NCBI RefSeq assembly: GCF_014207855.1
Contig: NZ_JACHKZ010000008.1
Location: 62,001-126,000 of the forward strand
Length of the DNA: 64,000 nucleotides
Direction: 5' to 3'
From: Comamonas odontotermitis
GTDB lineage: Bacteria > Pseudomonadota > Gammaproteobacteria > Burkholderiales > Burkholderiaceae_C
Shown piece by piece: positions 53,015-64,000 of the stretch. Position numbers and translations under genes: made by a program. Within the stretch, counting starts at the first letter, position 1; every line of letters starts with the position of its first letter. Below the pieces are notes generated by a model. That model was not told the origin of the DNA. It searched no databases and saw only the letters and a list, made by a program, of their open reading frames with translations.

Positions 53015-53540
53015 AAATCAATAGCAAAGAAGAATTGCTCGGCAGACGTTGAAGCCTTGTCTGGCTTGCAGGATGGGCACGGGGGGCAGCTGTCACTGGC
53101 CTGCCATTTGGCGAGCCGATCATCATGCCAGAGCCCGGTATGCCTGGGGCGCCGCGCAGGCGACCGGCGCGGCGGCGAAGAGGCGAAGAGACTATTTTTG
53201 GCCGGGTGCACTCCTGCCGCTGCCCCCCGGCTGCGCGCGAAATTGCTGCGAAGCAGCATGATTTTTCAGCAATGAAAATGGTCTTCCGCATTATGAAATC
53301 ATTAAATGCTGCAATGCGCAAAAATTTCTCAATACGAGAAATTGATTTTTATAATACGAAATTAAATATTTATGTTTTTGATTTTTAATGATTAAATTTT
53401 AGTCTTATATAAGACATAAGACAAAAAATGGCGGCCAATCGGGCTTACAGTAAAAGCCATGGACAGCACAGCGGTCCTCCGGTTCTTCTCACAGTTCCAC
53501 AGTTGTCGACTACCTCACCTTTTTTGATAGGAGTTCCCCC
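53015..53540. promoter_or_regulatory. aceA regulatory region with two palindromes
   Basis: Strikingly AT-rich from 53270 to 53430. It contains palindrome AATTTCTC-AATAC-GAGAAATT (53323-53343), a TATAAT box at 53350-53355, and the perfect 14-bp palindrome GTCTTATATAAGAC (53402-53415) followed by another ATAAGAC. The first palindrome overlaps the likely -35 box and the second lies downstream of the start, both good positions for repressors of the glyoxylate shunt. Regulators are not identified. Confidence 0.6.
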
Positions 53541-54872
<1,332 letters not shown>

Positions 54873-54930
54873 TCTGTGCGGGTCTGCAAGACACACCGGG
54901 GATTGGTCTCCCCGGTGGGCAAAAGAGAGA

Positions 54931-54955
54931 AAGGCGGTCTGCGGACCGCCTTTTT
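54931..54955 (+). terminator. Terminator after aceA
   Basis: A 9-bp stem AAGGCGGTC/GACCGCCTT with loop TGCG is followed by TTT. A second stem, CACCGGGGA/TCCCCGGTG, lies just before it (54890-54918). Confidence 0.88.
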
Positions 54956-55001
54956 CATGGGCTCTGGCGTTTGCGTGGGTGGCTAGCCCAGGCGCCAGGC
55001 C

Positions 55002-56285
55002 TCAACCCGTAAAGCGTTTCAGAATGAGCGTGGCATTGACGCCGCCAAAACCAAAGCCGTTGAGCATGGCATGCTCGATGGGGTGCGGCTGGGCGTGGCC
55101 GCGTATCAGACCGAGGCCCTCGGCCAGCGGGTCTGGGTTTTCGAGGTTGAGCACGGGCGGTGCCACCTGATCGCGCAGCGCCAGTGCCGTGAAGATGGCC
55201 GCCGCGCCCCCGGCTGCGCCCAGCATGTGGCCCAGGGCAGATTTGGTGGCGGTGATGGACGGGCCTGTATTTGCCTCTGCTCCTGCGCCAAATACCCGGC
55301 GGATGGCCGCAAGTTCGCCCCTGTCTCCCACCGCGGTAGAAGTGGCATGGGCGTTGAGATGCTGGATATCACCGGGCTGCAGGCGCGCGTTGCGCAAGGC
55401 GTTGCGCATGGAGCGCGCCGCGCCCGCGCCATCCTCCGGCCCGGAGGTGATGTGGTAGGCGTCTGCCGAAGTGCCGTAACCCACCACCTCGGCCAGCGGC
55501 GTGGCTCCGCGCGCCAGTGCATGCTCCAGAGATTCCAGCACCAGAAGGCCCGCGCCTTCGGCCATGACAAAGCCGTCCCGCGCCAGATCGAAAGGGCGGG
55601 ACGCGCGCGCCGGGTCATCGTTGAAGCGCGTGGCCACCGCCTTGGCCGCAGCAAAGCTGCCCAGCGCCACGCGGTCGATGGTGGCTTCGCTGCCGCCGCA
55701 CAAGGCCATGTCGGCTTCGTCATTGCGAATGAGGCGTGCCGCGTCTCCAATCGCCTGGATGCTGGCTGCGCAGGCAGTGACCGGCGCGCCGAGCGGGCCC
55801 TTGAGCTGGTGCCGGATCGACACCTGGCCTGCTGCCAGATTGGCCAGAAAAGCGGGCACCGTGAAAGGCGAGAGGCGCTGCGGGCCCTTGGTGTCTGTGG
55901 TGCGCACCGCTTCTGCAATGGTGCCAAAGCCGCCCACGCCGGAGCCGATGATGGTTGCCGCGCGCTCCTGCTGCGCTGCACCGCTCTGCGCCCAGCGCGC
56001 ATGGGCCAGCGCCTGGTCTGCCGCGCCCAGGGCAAAGGCGATGAAGCGGTCCATGCGGCGCAGCTCCTTGGCGGAGATGACGGCCTCCGCATTCCAGCCG
56101 GCCTGTGGGTCTTCATCCAGGCCGGGTACCCGCCCGGCAATGGCAACCCCTGTACCTTCTCCCACGTCACTGGCGAGAGACCTCACTCCCGACTCGCCCG
56201 CCAGCAGCCGCTGCCAGGCCACCTCCACATTGCACCCCAGAGGAGACACCAGGCCCAGGCCTGTGATGACCACCCGTCGATTCAT
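55002..56285 (-). CDS. Beta-ketoacyl-ACP synthase II-like enzyme (FabF family)
   Basis: 427 residues. The catalytic triad of KASII enzymes is complete: Cys172 in VTACAAS, His313 in NAHATST, His353 in GHMLGAAG, with Lys348 in TATKSALGH. The enzyme condenses acyl-ACP with malonyl-ACP. It stands alone, without acpP or fabG, and is divergent from a TetR regulator, so it is more likely a regulated accessory ketosynthase than the housekeeping FabF. The ATG at 56285 follows AAAGGTG. Confidence 0.9.
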   Translation of the reverse strand: MNRRVVITGLGLVSPLGCNVEVAWQRLLAGESGVRSLASDVGEGTGVAIAGRVPGLDEDPQAGWNAEAVISAKELRRMDRFIAFALGAADQALAHARWAQSGAAQQERAATIIGSGVGGFGTIAEAVRTTDTKGPQRLSPFTVPAFLANLAAGQVSIRHQLKGPLGAPVTACAASIQAIGDAARLIRNDEADMALCGGSEATIDRVALGSFAAAKAVATRFNDDPARASRPFDLARDGFVMAEGAGLLVLESLEHALARGATPLAEVVGYGTSADAYHITSGPEDGAGAARSMRNALRNARLQPGDIQHLNAHATSTAVGDRGELAAIRRVFGAGAEANTGPSITATKSALGHMLGAAGGAAAIFTALALRDQVAPPVLNLENPDPLAEGLGLIRGHAQPHPIEHAMLNGFGFGGVNATLILKRFTG

Positions 56286-56344
56286 GTCGCACCTTTCGTC
56301 TGCAGCCGCCTCGCTGTTTGAAAGCGAGCCCATGTCTGCTCTAT

Positions 56345-56391
56345 TGATGATGGTCATCATCATACTGAGTTTTGATGATGGGTATCATCTA
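56345..56391. promoter_or_regulatory. Two operator-like repeats between the ketosynthase and tetR genes
   Basis: TGATGATG-GT-CATCATCA (56345-56362) and a second, weaker copy TGATGATGGGTATCATCT (56374-56391) lie in the 110-bp divergent gap. They are the likely binding sites of the TetR regulator for both promoters. Confidence 0.65.
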
Positions 56392-56395
56392 ACGT

Positions 56396-57046
56396 ATGAA
56401 AGTCAGCAAAGCCCAGGCAGCCGAAAATCGTGAAGGAATCGTGGACGCCGCTGCGCGCCTGTACCGGCAAAAGGGCCTGGATGGCGTGGGCGTGGCCGAG
56501 ATCACGCGCGACGCCGGGTTGACGCACGGGGGGCTGTACCGGCATTTCGAATCGAAAGACGCTCTGGCGCGCGAGGCTTGCTTGCGTGCCTTTGACTGGA
56601 CGATCACTCCGCTTGATCGCCTGGGCGGGCCGGAGCATGCGAATGCCGCATCCACTGACAGGCTCCACAGGCTGGTGCAAGGCTATCTTTCTGCAGACCA
56701 CCGCGATCACCCCGGCGAAGGCTGCCCTGCCGCAGCCCTTGCCGCAGACGCCGCACGTGCGGGGCCAGAGATGTCGGAGGTATTTGCCCAGGGCGTGGAG
56801 CGCAATATCGCGCGCTTCATGGAGGTACTGCCGGGCGACGACGCCGTCACCCGCCGCACCCAGACCATTGTCACACTCAGCAGCATGGTGGGCGCGTTGG
56901 TGCTGGCGCGCGCCACGGCCGCCGGTAACCCGCGGCTGTCTGAAGAGATACTGGCCACCTTGCGCAGGCACCTGACAGCACCCTCCGATGCCCCTGCATC
57001 GGCTGCGGACGGTGGATCTGGCATGCGTCAGTCGACAGAGGTCTAA
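56396..57046 (+). CDS. TetR-family regulator
   Basis: 216 residues. The N-terminal TetR helix-turn-helix (IVDAAARLYRQKGLDGVGVA, then EITRDAGLTHGGLYRHFESKDALA) is clear. The C-terminal part with GCPAAALAADAARAGPEM resembles the TetR_C family of the NemR/AcuR type. It is divergent from the ketosynthase gene with palindromic sites between, so it probably represses that gene and itself. Ligand unknown. Confidence 0.9.
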   Translation: MKVSKAQAAENREGIVDAAARLYRQKGLDGVGVAEITRDAGLTHGGLYRHFESKDALAREACLRAFDWTITPLDRLGGPEHANAASTDRLHRLVQGYLSADHRDHPGEGCPAAALAADAARAGPEMSEVFAQGVERNIARFMEVLPGDDAVTRRTQTIVTLSSMVGALVLARATAAGNPRLSEEILATLRRHLTAPSDAPASAADGGSGMRQSTEV

Positions 57047-57173
57047 AACAGCTGATGGGCTTCCGCTGTCTGATGGAGTTGGTGGGGTCGGTGCAGCCGG
57101 TGCAACTGCCGCTGTGAATCATCGGGCGGCGCCATCGATAATCGTTTCTTTTGCCCTGTGAGCTTTCACAACC

Positions 57174-57545
57174 ATGTCCGGCACCTCCGCAAAACCCGTC
57201 TCCATCATCCATTGGCCCGCCAAGACGCTGGTCAACCCCGTCATCGGCAAACCCAGCCGCCCGATCAGCGGCGATACCGAGTACCAGACCATGCAGGTGT
57301 TTGAAGGGCTGGGCGGCAAGGTGAGTTCCGGCACCTGGCAGTCGAGCGCCGGCACCTTCCGCTCCAACATCGTTGGCTACATCGAGTTTTGCTACATCGT
57401 CGAAGGCGCATGCCGCCTGGTGGATCCGGACGGCACGGTGCATGCGTTTGGCGTGGGCGACCATTTCATCATGCCCGAAGGCTGGACGGGCCACTGGGAG
57501 GTGGACGAGTTCGTGAAGAAGGTCTACGTGGTGGCCGAGGCCTGA
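57174..57545 (+). CDS. Cupin-domain protein (cupin_3 / DUF861 type)
   Basis: 123 residues forming a single small cupin: MQVFEGLGGKVSSGTWQSSA, IEFCYIVEGACRLVDPDG, FGVGDHFIMPEGWTGHWEV. Glu71 in IEFCYIVEG and the GDHFIMPEGW turn are typical of the (S)-ureidoglycine-aminohydrolase-like group. A catalytic role is not evident. It follows tetR by 127 bp. Confidence 0.85.
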   Translation: MSGTSAKPVSIIHWPAKTLVNPVIGKPSRPISGDTEYQTMQVFEGLGGKVSSGTWQSSAGTFRSNIVGYIEFCYIVEGACRLVDPDGTVHAFGVGDHFIMPEGWTGHWEVDEFVKKVYVVAEA

Positions 57546-57678
57546 ATCCGCAGAGGCTGGGTGAAATTGGCTGGCAGCGCTTGTTTAGAAAGCGCTATAT
57601 GCTATTGATTTTGCAGTTTAAGGCCGCGCGAATCTTGCCACGCCATTGCCGCAGGCGGCTTGGATCGCAGACCCATGC

Positions 57679-59090
<1,412 letters not shown>

Positions 59091-59094
<4 letters not shown>

Positions 59095-60938
59095 GGTGCA
59101 AGCAGGCCCGAGGCCGAAGAATCAGTGGGTGCAATCCGTGGAAAGCGCAGTGTGAAGCAGGTTCGCCACGGCGCGCGCTCGGTCACGGAGGCAGCGCCGC
59201 CATGCGCGGCCATGATGCGCGCCGCAATGGCCAGGCCCAGTCCGGTGCCGCCGGGGCTGCGTGAGGCAAAGGGCTCGAAGAGGCGTTCGCGCAGATCGGC
59301 AGGGATGCCCGGGCCGTCGTCGCACACATGCACCAGCACTGCATCGGGCAGCTGTTCGGTATCCACCAGCACCCGCCGCTGGCCCGCTGCTGTGCAGGCG
59401 TTGGAGAGCAGGTTGCCCAGTGCCTGGTCAAACCGGGCTGGGTCGACCGTGGCCATGCGTGGCTGCTGCAGCGCGGCGCCCAGTTCCACCTCGGGGCGGT
59501 GGCGCACCTGGGCCTGGATGCGGGCGTGCAGATCGGTGGCCACTGGCGCAATCTGCCAGGGCTTGGCGTAGTCGAGCAGATCGCTGGTCAGGTGCGAGAT
59601 GCGGGCAATCTGCTCGCCCACTTCCTGCCGGGTTTCGGCCGGGGCCATCGCCACGGCCATGGCGATGATGTTGAGCGGGTTGCGCACGTCGTGGGCCACC
59701 GTGGCCGCCAGCGAGCCCAGTTCCGCAAGGCGCGCCTGCAACTGGCGCTCGCGCTCGCGCTGCTGAGCCAGCTCGGCCAGCTCGACCTGCGCTGCCGCAT
59801 CGGCCAGGGTATCGCCAAACAGTGCTGCCAGATGCCGCTGGCCGGGCGGCGCCTCTTCAAAACCCAGCAAGTGCGTCTGCCAGCCGCTCTGGGGGCTTTT
59901 ATGGCACAGCAGGCCGGGCTGGCTGCGGTCGGTGGTGGCAGGCGGCGCGGCATCGGCCTGTACCTGCATCTGCAGCGGTGTGCCCATGCGGGTGGACAGC
60001 AGGGCGGCGGCAACCGCCTCCAGTGCCTCCATCGATTCGGCCTGGCCCATGGCGCTGCGCCACTGGCGCAGATCGCCCGCAGAGGGCGTGCCGCCTGGGT
60101 ACACGAGGCGCGAGGCAAAACGCCACACCGGGCCGCTGAGGATGAAACACGCCGTCGCCACGGCAGCGGCATTGAGCCATTTCGATTCGACCGGCAACAG
60201 CACCGTGAGCGACACCACCGCCAGCCCCAGCACGATGAAAATGGCCGACGCCAGCGCGCGCCGCGCCCAGACATTGACGACAAACACCCGGTAGCGCAGC
60301 ACGCCATACACCAGCAGCAGCGGAAAGACCGGCATGGTCAGCACTGGCCAGGGATAGTGCTCGATACCGAGCGCAGCAAAGGCAAAGCCCGAAATGGCCA
60401 GCAGGCCCCAGGCGCTCGAGACGGCAATCGACGCGAACTGCTTGCGGCGCAGCGGCGAGGGCGCATGCAGCCACCCCCAGCCCAGCACCAGCAGGCCCGC
60501 AGCCGCGAGAATGCCCCAGGCGAGGCTGTGCACCCAGCCCACCGCATTGGGCACCACCACCCATTGATAGCCGGTAAATGGCGGAAAGTGGATGAATTCG
60601 CCCGGCGAACGCACGAGCGACAACAGCGCCACCAGCGTCGCCATGGCATAGCCCGCGCGTACCCAACGCCGGTGCAGTGGTGCGCCACAGAAGATCACGC
60701 AGAAGTGAAAGAAGGCGGCAGAGGTGAAGGTGAGGGATGACAGCAGGGCCATGGCGACCGGCACGCTGCCCAAGCCCGCCCAGTTGGGCAACTCGTTGCC
60801 GACGATCCACGTCGCCACACCCAGGAGGAACACCACCAGCAGCCGGGCGCCGGCCACCTGTTTGGCCCACAGCAGCAGAACGCTGCCAAGGGCGAGGATT
60901 TCGAGCAGGGTGAGCAGCAGGGCGAGGTGGATGGCCAT
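59091..60938 (-). CDS. Membrane-bound sensor histidine kinase
   Basis: 615 residues. Seven or eight membrane helices form the N-terminal half, a topology resembling 7TM-type sensors. A cytosolic linker region and coiled coil (LAELAQQRERERQLQARLAE) follow, then the H-box VAHDVRNPLN with His416, the N-box LGNLLSNACTAA, and ATP-lid motifs DDGPGIP and GGTGLGLAIA. It should phosphorylate the response regulator encoded 4 bp further on (ATGA overlap). There is no periplasmic sensor domain, so the signal may be in the membrane. Confidence 0.92.
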
Positions 60939-61063
60939 GGCTGGACTGTATACGGCGTTGACGTCTCGGGCAACGGCGTTGTATCCGGCGTTTACAGTGA
61001 AAATAAAAATGCAATTTAAATCAATTAGATAGTGAATGGCACAGATGCTGCATTGGTGTAGGC

Positions 61064-61714
61064 ATGACCACCTTGCACGCTCCCCATTCGCACATCCATC
61101 CGGCCTCTGCCAGTGCCCAGGCGCTGGATATCAGCGCGCTGGTCGGGCCTGAGGCCTGGCAAGCGCTCTCGCCCGCCATCCGTCGCCGTTTTGCCAGCCA
61201 GCATGCGCCGGTGGCCTATGCCGGACACATGGAGCTGCGCACATCGCGCGTCGGCCGGTTGTTTGCCTGGGCGGCGCAGCTGCTGGGCAGCCCGCTGGCC
61301 GACAGCCGCGCTGAACTGGTGCCTACGCAGGTGCAGGTGGCAAGCGACGGGCGGGGTGGCGTGGTGTGGTCGCGCCAATTGGGCGAATGCGGCAGTGCGG
61401 GTAGCCAATCGGTGCGATCCACCAAGCGCCTGGGGCCCGGCGGCCAGCTGGAAGAGTGCACGGAGGGCGGTCTGTCGATGACGCTGCAGGTGTGTGTGGA
61501 GCAGGGTGCCCTGGTGTTCTACAGCCGCCGCTACTTCTGGCTGCTGGGCGGCAGGCGCCTGCCGGTGCCCGCCCTGCTGACGCCTGGCGTGTGCCGGGTC
61601 GAGCACCGCGACGAAGGCCCGGGGCGCTTTCGCTTCACCCTTGAGATGACGCACCCCCTGTGGGGCCGAACCTTTTACCAAACCGGTGTTTTTGCCGATC
61701 CTCTGGAGTCCTGA
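61064..61714 (+). CDS. DUF4166 domain protein
   Basis: 216 residues. The segments LSPAIRRRFASQHAPVAYAG followed by HMELRTSRVGRL, WSRQLGECGSAGSQSVRSTK, and MTLEMTHPLWGRTFYQTG-like ending (FTLEMTHPLWGRTFYQTGVF) fit the DUF4166 family, which often precedes or is fused to epimerase-like proteins. The function is unknown. It is followed by the epimerase fusion gene with one base between stop and start, so the two are translationally coupled. Confidence 0.8.
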   Translation: MTTLHAPHSHIHPASASAQALDISALVGPEAWQALSPAIRRRFASQHAPVAYAGHMELRTSRVGRLFAWAAQLLGSPLADSRAELVPTQVQVASDGRGGVVWSRQLGECGSAGSQSVRSTKRLGPGGQLEECTEGGLSMTLQVCVEQGALVFYSRRYFWLLGGRRLPVPALLTPGVCRVEHRDEGPGRFRFTLEMTHPLWGRTFYQTGVFADPLES

Positions 61715-61715
61715 G

Positions 61716-63185
61716 ATGACCATCGTTTTTGTACTGCTCACCGTGCAGTCGCTTTTGGGTGCGTTTGACAACTTCTGGCACCACGAGCGCGAAGCGCGCC
61801 TGCCGCAACGCACATCGGCGCGCCACGAACTGCGCCTGCATGCCGCGCGTGAAGCCATCTACGGCCTGCTGTTTGCCAGTTTTGCGTGGCTGCAGTGGCG
61901 CGGATGGTGGGTGCTGCTGCCTGCGGGCCTGCTGGTGGCCGAGCTGTTCATCACCATTGCCGATTTTCTGGAAGAAGACCGAAGCCGCAAGCTGCCGCCG
62001 CTTGAGCGCGCGCTGCACACGGTGCTGGCGGTGAGCTATGGCCTGCTGGTGGGGCTTGCGGGGCCGCTGTTCTGGCAGGCGGCGCAACTGCCTGGGGGTG
62101 TTTCGGTGGTGACGCATGGGTCGTGGACGCCGATGTTCAGTGTGGCATCGGTGTGCGTACTGGCCTGGAGCGTGCGCAATGCCCTCGCGGTGCGCACGCT
62201 GGGCGCCACCGCACACTGCAACGATTCCATCCCACCTGCCCAGGGTGCTGTACTGCAAGGTCTTGGGCAGCAGACGGTGCTGGTGACTGGCGGTACCGGC
62301 TTTGTCGGCCAGGCGCTAGTGCAGCGCCTGCTGCGGGAAGGCCGCCGGGTGCTGGTTCTGAGCCGTGACCCCTTGCAGGCGCGCGCAGCACTGGGTGAGG
62401 GCGTGTGGGTGGTGGACAGGCTGGACGACATTCCCTGCGAAACCCGCGTCGACGCCGTGGTGCACCTGGCAGGCGCTGGCATTCTGGGCGCCCCATGGAC
62501 GGCCGGCCGCCGCCGCCTGCTGCTGCAAAGCCGCTTGCAGGTGATGGTGCAATTGCAGGGGCTGATCGCGCGCCTCTCCCACAAGCCCGAGGTGCTGGTC
62601 TGTGCGTCGGCCGTGGGCTACTACGGCGTACCGCTGGATGCCGTGCCGCTGGACGAGAGCGCGCCGCCGCAGCCAGGGCGTTTTCAGTCCGATCTGTGCA
62701 GGCTGGTGGAAGCCGCTGCCTCGCGCAGCAATGCGCTGGGTGTGCGCGTGGTCTGTCTGCGCCCTGGCATTGTGCTGGGCCGGGGCGATGGCGCCTTTCC
62801 TGCGCTGGCGTTTGCGGCGCGCTGCGGGCTGGGTGCGGTGCTGGGCGGCGGCCTGCAGCCCATGCCCTGGATTCACCTGGACGATGCGGTGGGCCTGGTC
62901 TGCCATGCCTTGGCAGAGCCCGCGCTGCGTGGCCCGTTGAATGCCGTGGCCCCGCAGGCGGTCTCACAGGGCCAGTTTGCCCGGTGCCTCTCGGGTGCGG
63001 TGGGTCGCCCTCAGTGGCTGCGTGTGCCTGGCTGGCCGCTGCGCCTGCTGTTGGGCGAGATGTCGGAGCTGCTGCTGTGCGGCCAGAATGTGGTGCCTGC
63101 GCAGGCACTGCGCAGCGGTTACCGTTTTCGCTATGCCAGCCTGGCGTCAGCGCTGGGCCAGCTGACGGGCAGATCAGCGGCTTGA
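61716..63185 (+). CDS. Membrane domain fused to a TIGR01777-type NAD(P)-binding epimerase
   Basis: 489 residues. The first 160 hold about four membrane helices (TIVFVLLTVQSLLGAFDNFW, EAIYGLLFASFAWLQW, LLPAGLLVAELFITIADF, SVASVCVLAWSVRN). The second part is a short-chain dehydrogenase-like fold with TGGTGFVG, VVHLAGAGILG, CASAVGYYG and VVCLRPGIVLGRGDGAFP, ending in PWIHLDDAVGLV, typical of TIGR01777/SulA-like epimerases. The start at 61716 follows GGAG. Biochemical substrate is unknown. It forms an operon with the DUF4166 gene. Confidence 0.85.
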   Translation: MTIVFVLLTVQSLLGAFDNFWHHEREARLPQRTSARHELRLHAAREAIYGLLFASFAWLQWRGWWVLLPAGLLVAELFITIADFLEEDRSRKLPPLERALHTVLAVSYGLLVGLAGPLFWQAAQLPGGVSVVTHGSWTPMFSVASVCVLAWSVRNALAVRTLGATAHCNDSIPPAQGAVLQGLGQQTVLVTGGTGFVGQALVQRLLREGRRVLVLSRDPLQARAALGEGVWVVDRLDDIPCETRVDAVVHLAGAGILGAPWTAGRRRLLLQSRLQVMVQLQGLIARLSHKPEVLVCASAVGYYGVPLDAVPLDESAPPQPGRFQSDLCRLVEAAASRSNALGVRVVCLRPGIVLGRGDGAFPALAFAARCGLGAVLGGGLQPMPWIHLDDAVGLVCHALAEPALRGPLNAVAPQAVSQGQFARCLSGAVGRPQWLRVPGWPLRLLLGEMSELLLCGQNVVPAQALRSGYRFRYASLASALGQLTGRSAA

Positions 63186-63289
63186 GAGCCCATGGGGTAA
63201 CTGAGCCATTGGGCCTTGGGGGCAAGGTGGCGCGATGGGGCGCGATGGGGCGTGGCGAGCGCGTGCCCCCGCTCCTGGTTGCTGCCGTA

Positions 63290-64000
63290 TCAGGCGGCGA
63301 TGGATTCGGGGCGGGTCATGAAGCCGGTGGTGGCGTGGCGGCTGCCATCGTCAAGAACCAGTTCACGCTCGGGCCAGCGCATGGCGGCCAGCTTGAAGTC
63401 GTCTTCGGGGCGCGTGCCTGCAAGGCGTGCCGTCCAGCGGGCGCCGACGGAGAAATCGACGCAGAACACATTGTGGAGGAGGCCATGCCAGGACGTGGGC
63501 GCAATGTCAGCAAACAGATCCTGGTCGCCTTTGCCCAGCACGGCGCGGTCAACCGGCGTGATGCGGCGCCAGTAATGGCCCACCAGCACGGGGGTGGCAT
63601 CGGCATAGCGGTCCCACCAGGCCACGCGCTCCACAAAGCGCCATTTGCCACCGGCAAAGAAGGGTTCGGTGCCACGGCGCTCCACACCGCAGGTCAATAC
63701 CTTGAGCGGGTTGTACTGCGATTTGTTCAGTTCGCTCTCGGCATGGGCGGGCATGAAGGGGGGCTGGCGCGCGCCATCTTCCAGGCTGTAAGGCCAGGCA
63801 GCGTTTTCGGCGGCAGAGCGGGCCGGAATGCCCTGTGCACGCGCGTGCACAGCTGCGCCTTCTTCCAGCCGGTCGTAGTCGTTTGCCACTTCACCCGCCT
63901 GCATCTGGCGGGCCTGGGCGATCTTCTCGTCTATCCAGGCGGCATGCACGATGCGGATATCGTCGCGCTCCAGCGCCAGGGGGAGCTGGCGCAAAAATGG
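63290..64000 (-). CDS. Metallophosphoesterase-like protein (partial, 5' end outside window)
   Basis: The minus strand is open from the right edge to the stop at 63290, giving the last 236 residues. The end of a phosphatase-like fold is suggested by DDIRIVHAAWIDEKI and VLVGHYWRRITP, as in calcineurin-type phosphoesterases, where a GH motif near the end binds metal. The N-terminal metal-binding motifs would lie beyond the window. The C-terminal part (LAAMRWPERELVLDDGSRHA) is unassigned. Confidence 0.55.
   Translation of the reverse strand, partial: PFLRQLPLALERDDIRIVHAAWIDEKIAQARQMQAGEVANDYDRLEEGAAVHARAQGIPARSAAENAAWPYSLEDGARQPPFMPAHAESELNKSQYNPLKVLTCGVERRGTEPFFAGGKWRFVERVAWWDRYADATPVLVGHYWRRITPVDRAVLGKGDQDLFADIAPTSWHGLLHNVFCVDFSVGARWTARLAGTRPEDDFKLAAMRWPERELVLDDGSRHATTGFMTRPESIAA

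Overview
The window looks like chromosome of a high-GC betaproteobacterium of the family Comamonadaceae (Comamonas/Delftia/Acidovorax type). The evidence is two solitary Bug-type (TctC) binding proteins, a recC-recB-recD operon, DUF1631, DUF2242, a DUF4166 plus epimerase pair, a bfd-tonB-exbB-exbD operon, PiuC beside a TonB receptor, and several TTG starts with good ribosome binding sites. This assignment rests on gene content and protein style read by eye, not on a database search. No rRNA, CRISPR array or complete insertion sequence was seen.

Layout. 1-6 kb: envelope and export genes (MFS exporter cut by the left edge, META/DUF4377 lipoprotein, M23 peptidase, DUF2242 lipoprotein, DUF6891 protein, lipocalin Blc). 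6.2-7.6 kb: tRNA-Arg(UCU), a gene-poor stretch with a candidate small RNA, and a BLUF blue-light sensor. 7.8-9.9 kb: exported proteins including a choloylglycine-hydrolase-like amidase. 9.9-13 kb: a LysR regulator divergent from an smvA-speG pair (cation/polyamine efflux plus spermidine acetylation). 13-18 kb: M14 peptidase-like lipoprotein, EEP-family nuclease/phosphatase and RhlE helicase. 18-23 kb: EttA, DUF1631 and a Bug protein. 23.4-33.2 kb: recC-recB-recD, translationally coupled at both junctions.

33.2-37 kb is an iron/heme neighbourhood: a small secreted protein, RlmD, a GlcG/HbpS-like heme-binding candidate and HemP. Two related RNA elements of about 90 nt sit here. One lies behind its own Fur-box promoter and the other directly follows hemP. 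37-39.4 kb is an accessory patch: a frameshifted Mor-like phage regulator, a membrane-anchored pentapeptide-repeat protein and about 750 gene-free bases with strong inverted repeats. 39.4-44 kb: a small membrane protein, a MocR-type regulator, a nitroreductase with an extra N-terminal region, a 14-bp tandem repeat and a second Bug protein.

44.2-51.2 kb is the energised iron-uptake block: exbD, exbB, tonB and bfd in one operon with a Fur box, then an alpha-hydroxy-acid oxidase, piuC and a catecholate-type siderophore receptor with its own Fur box. 51.4-57.6 kb: a SWIB protein, an EamA exporter, isocitrate lyase with palindromic operators, a KASII-like ketosynthase divergent from a TetR regulator, and a cupin. 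57.7-61 kb: an NtrC-type response regulator coupled to a membrane histidine kinase. 61-64 kb: DUF4166, a membrane-epimerase fusion and a phosphoesterase-like gene cut by the right edge.

The main theme is iron. Four Fur-box-like sites control the siderophore receptor, the TonB system with Bfd, hemP, and a stand-alone small RNA related to the hemP 3' region. The strongest candidate for something undescribed is this pair of paralogous iron-responsive RNAs.
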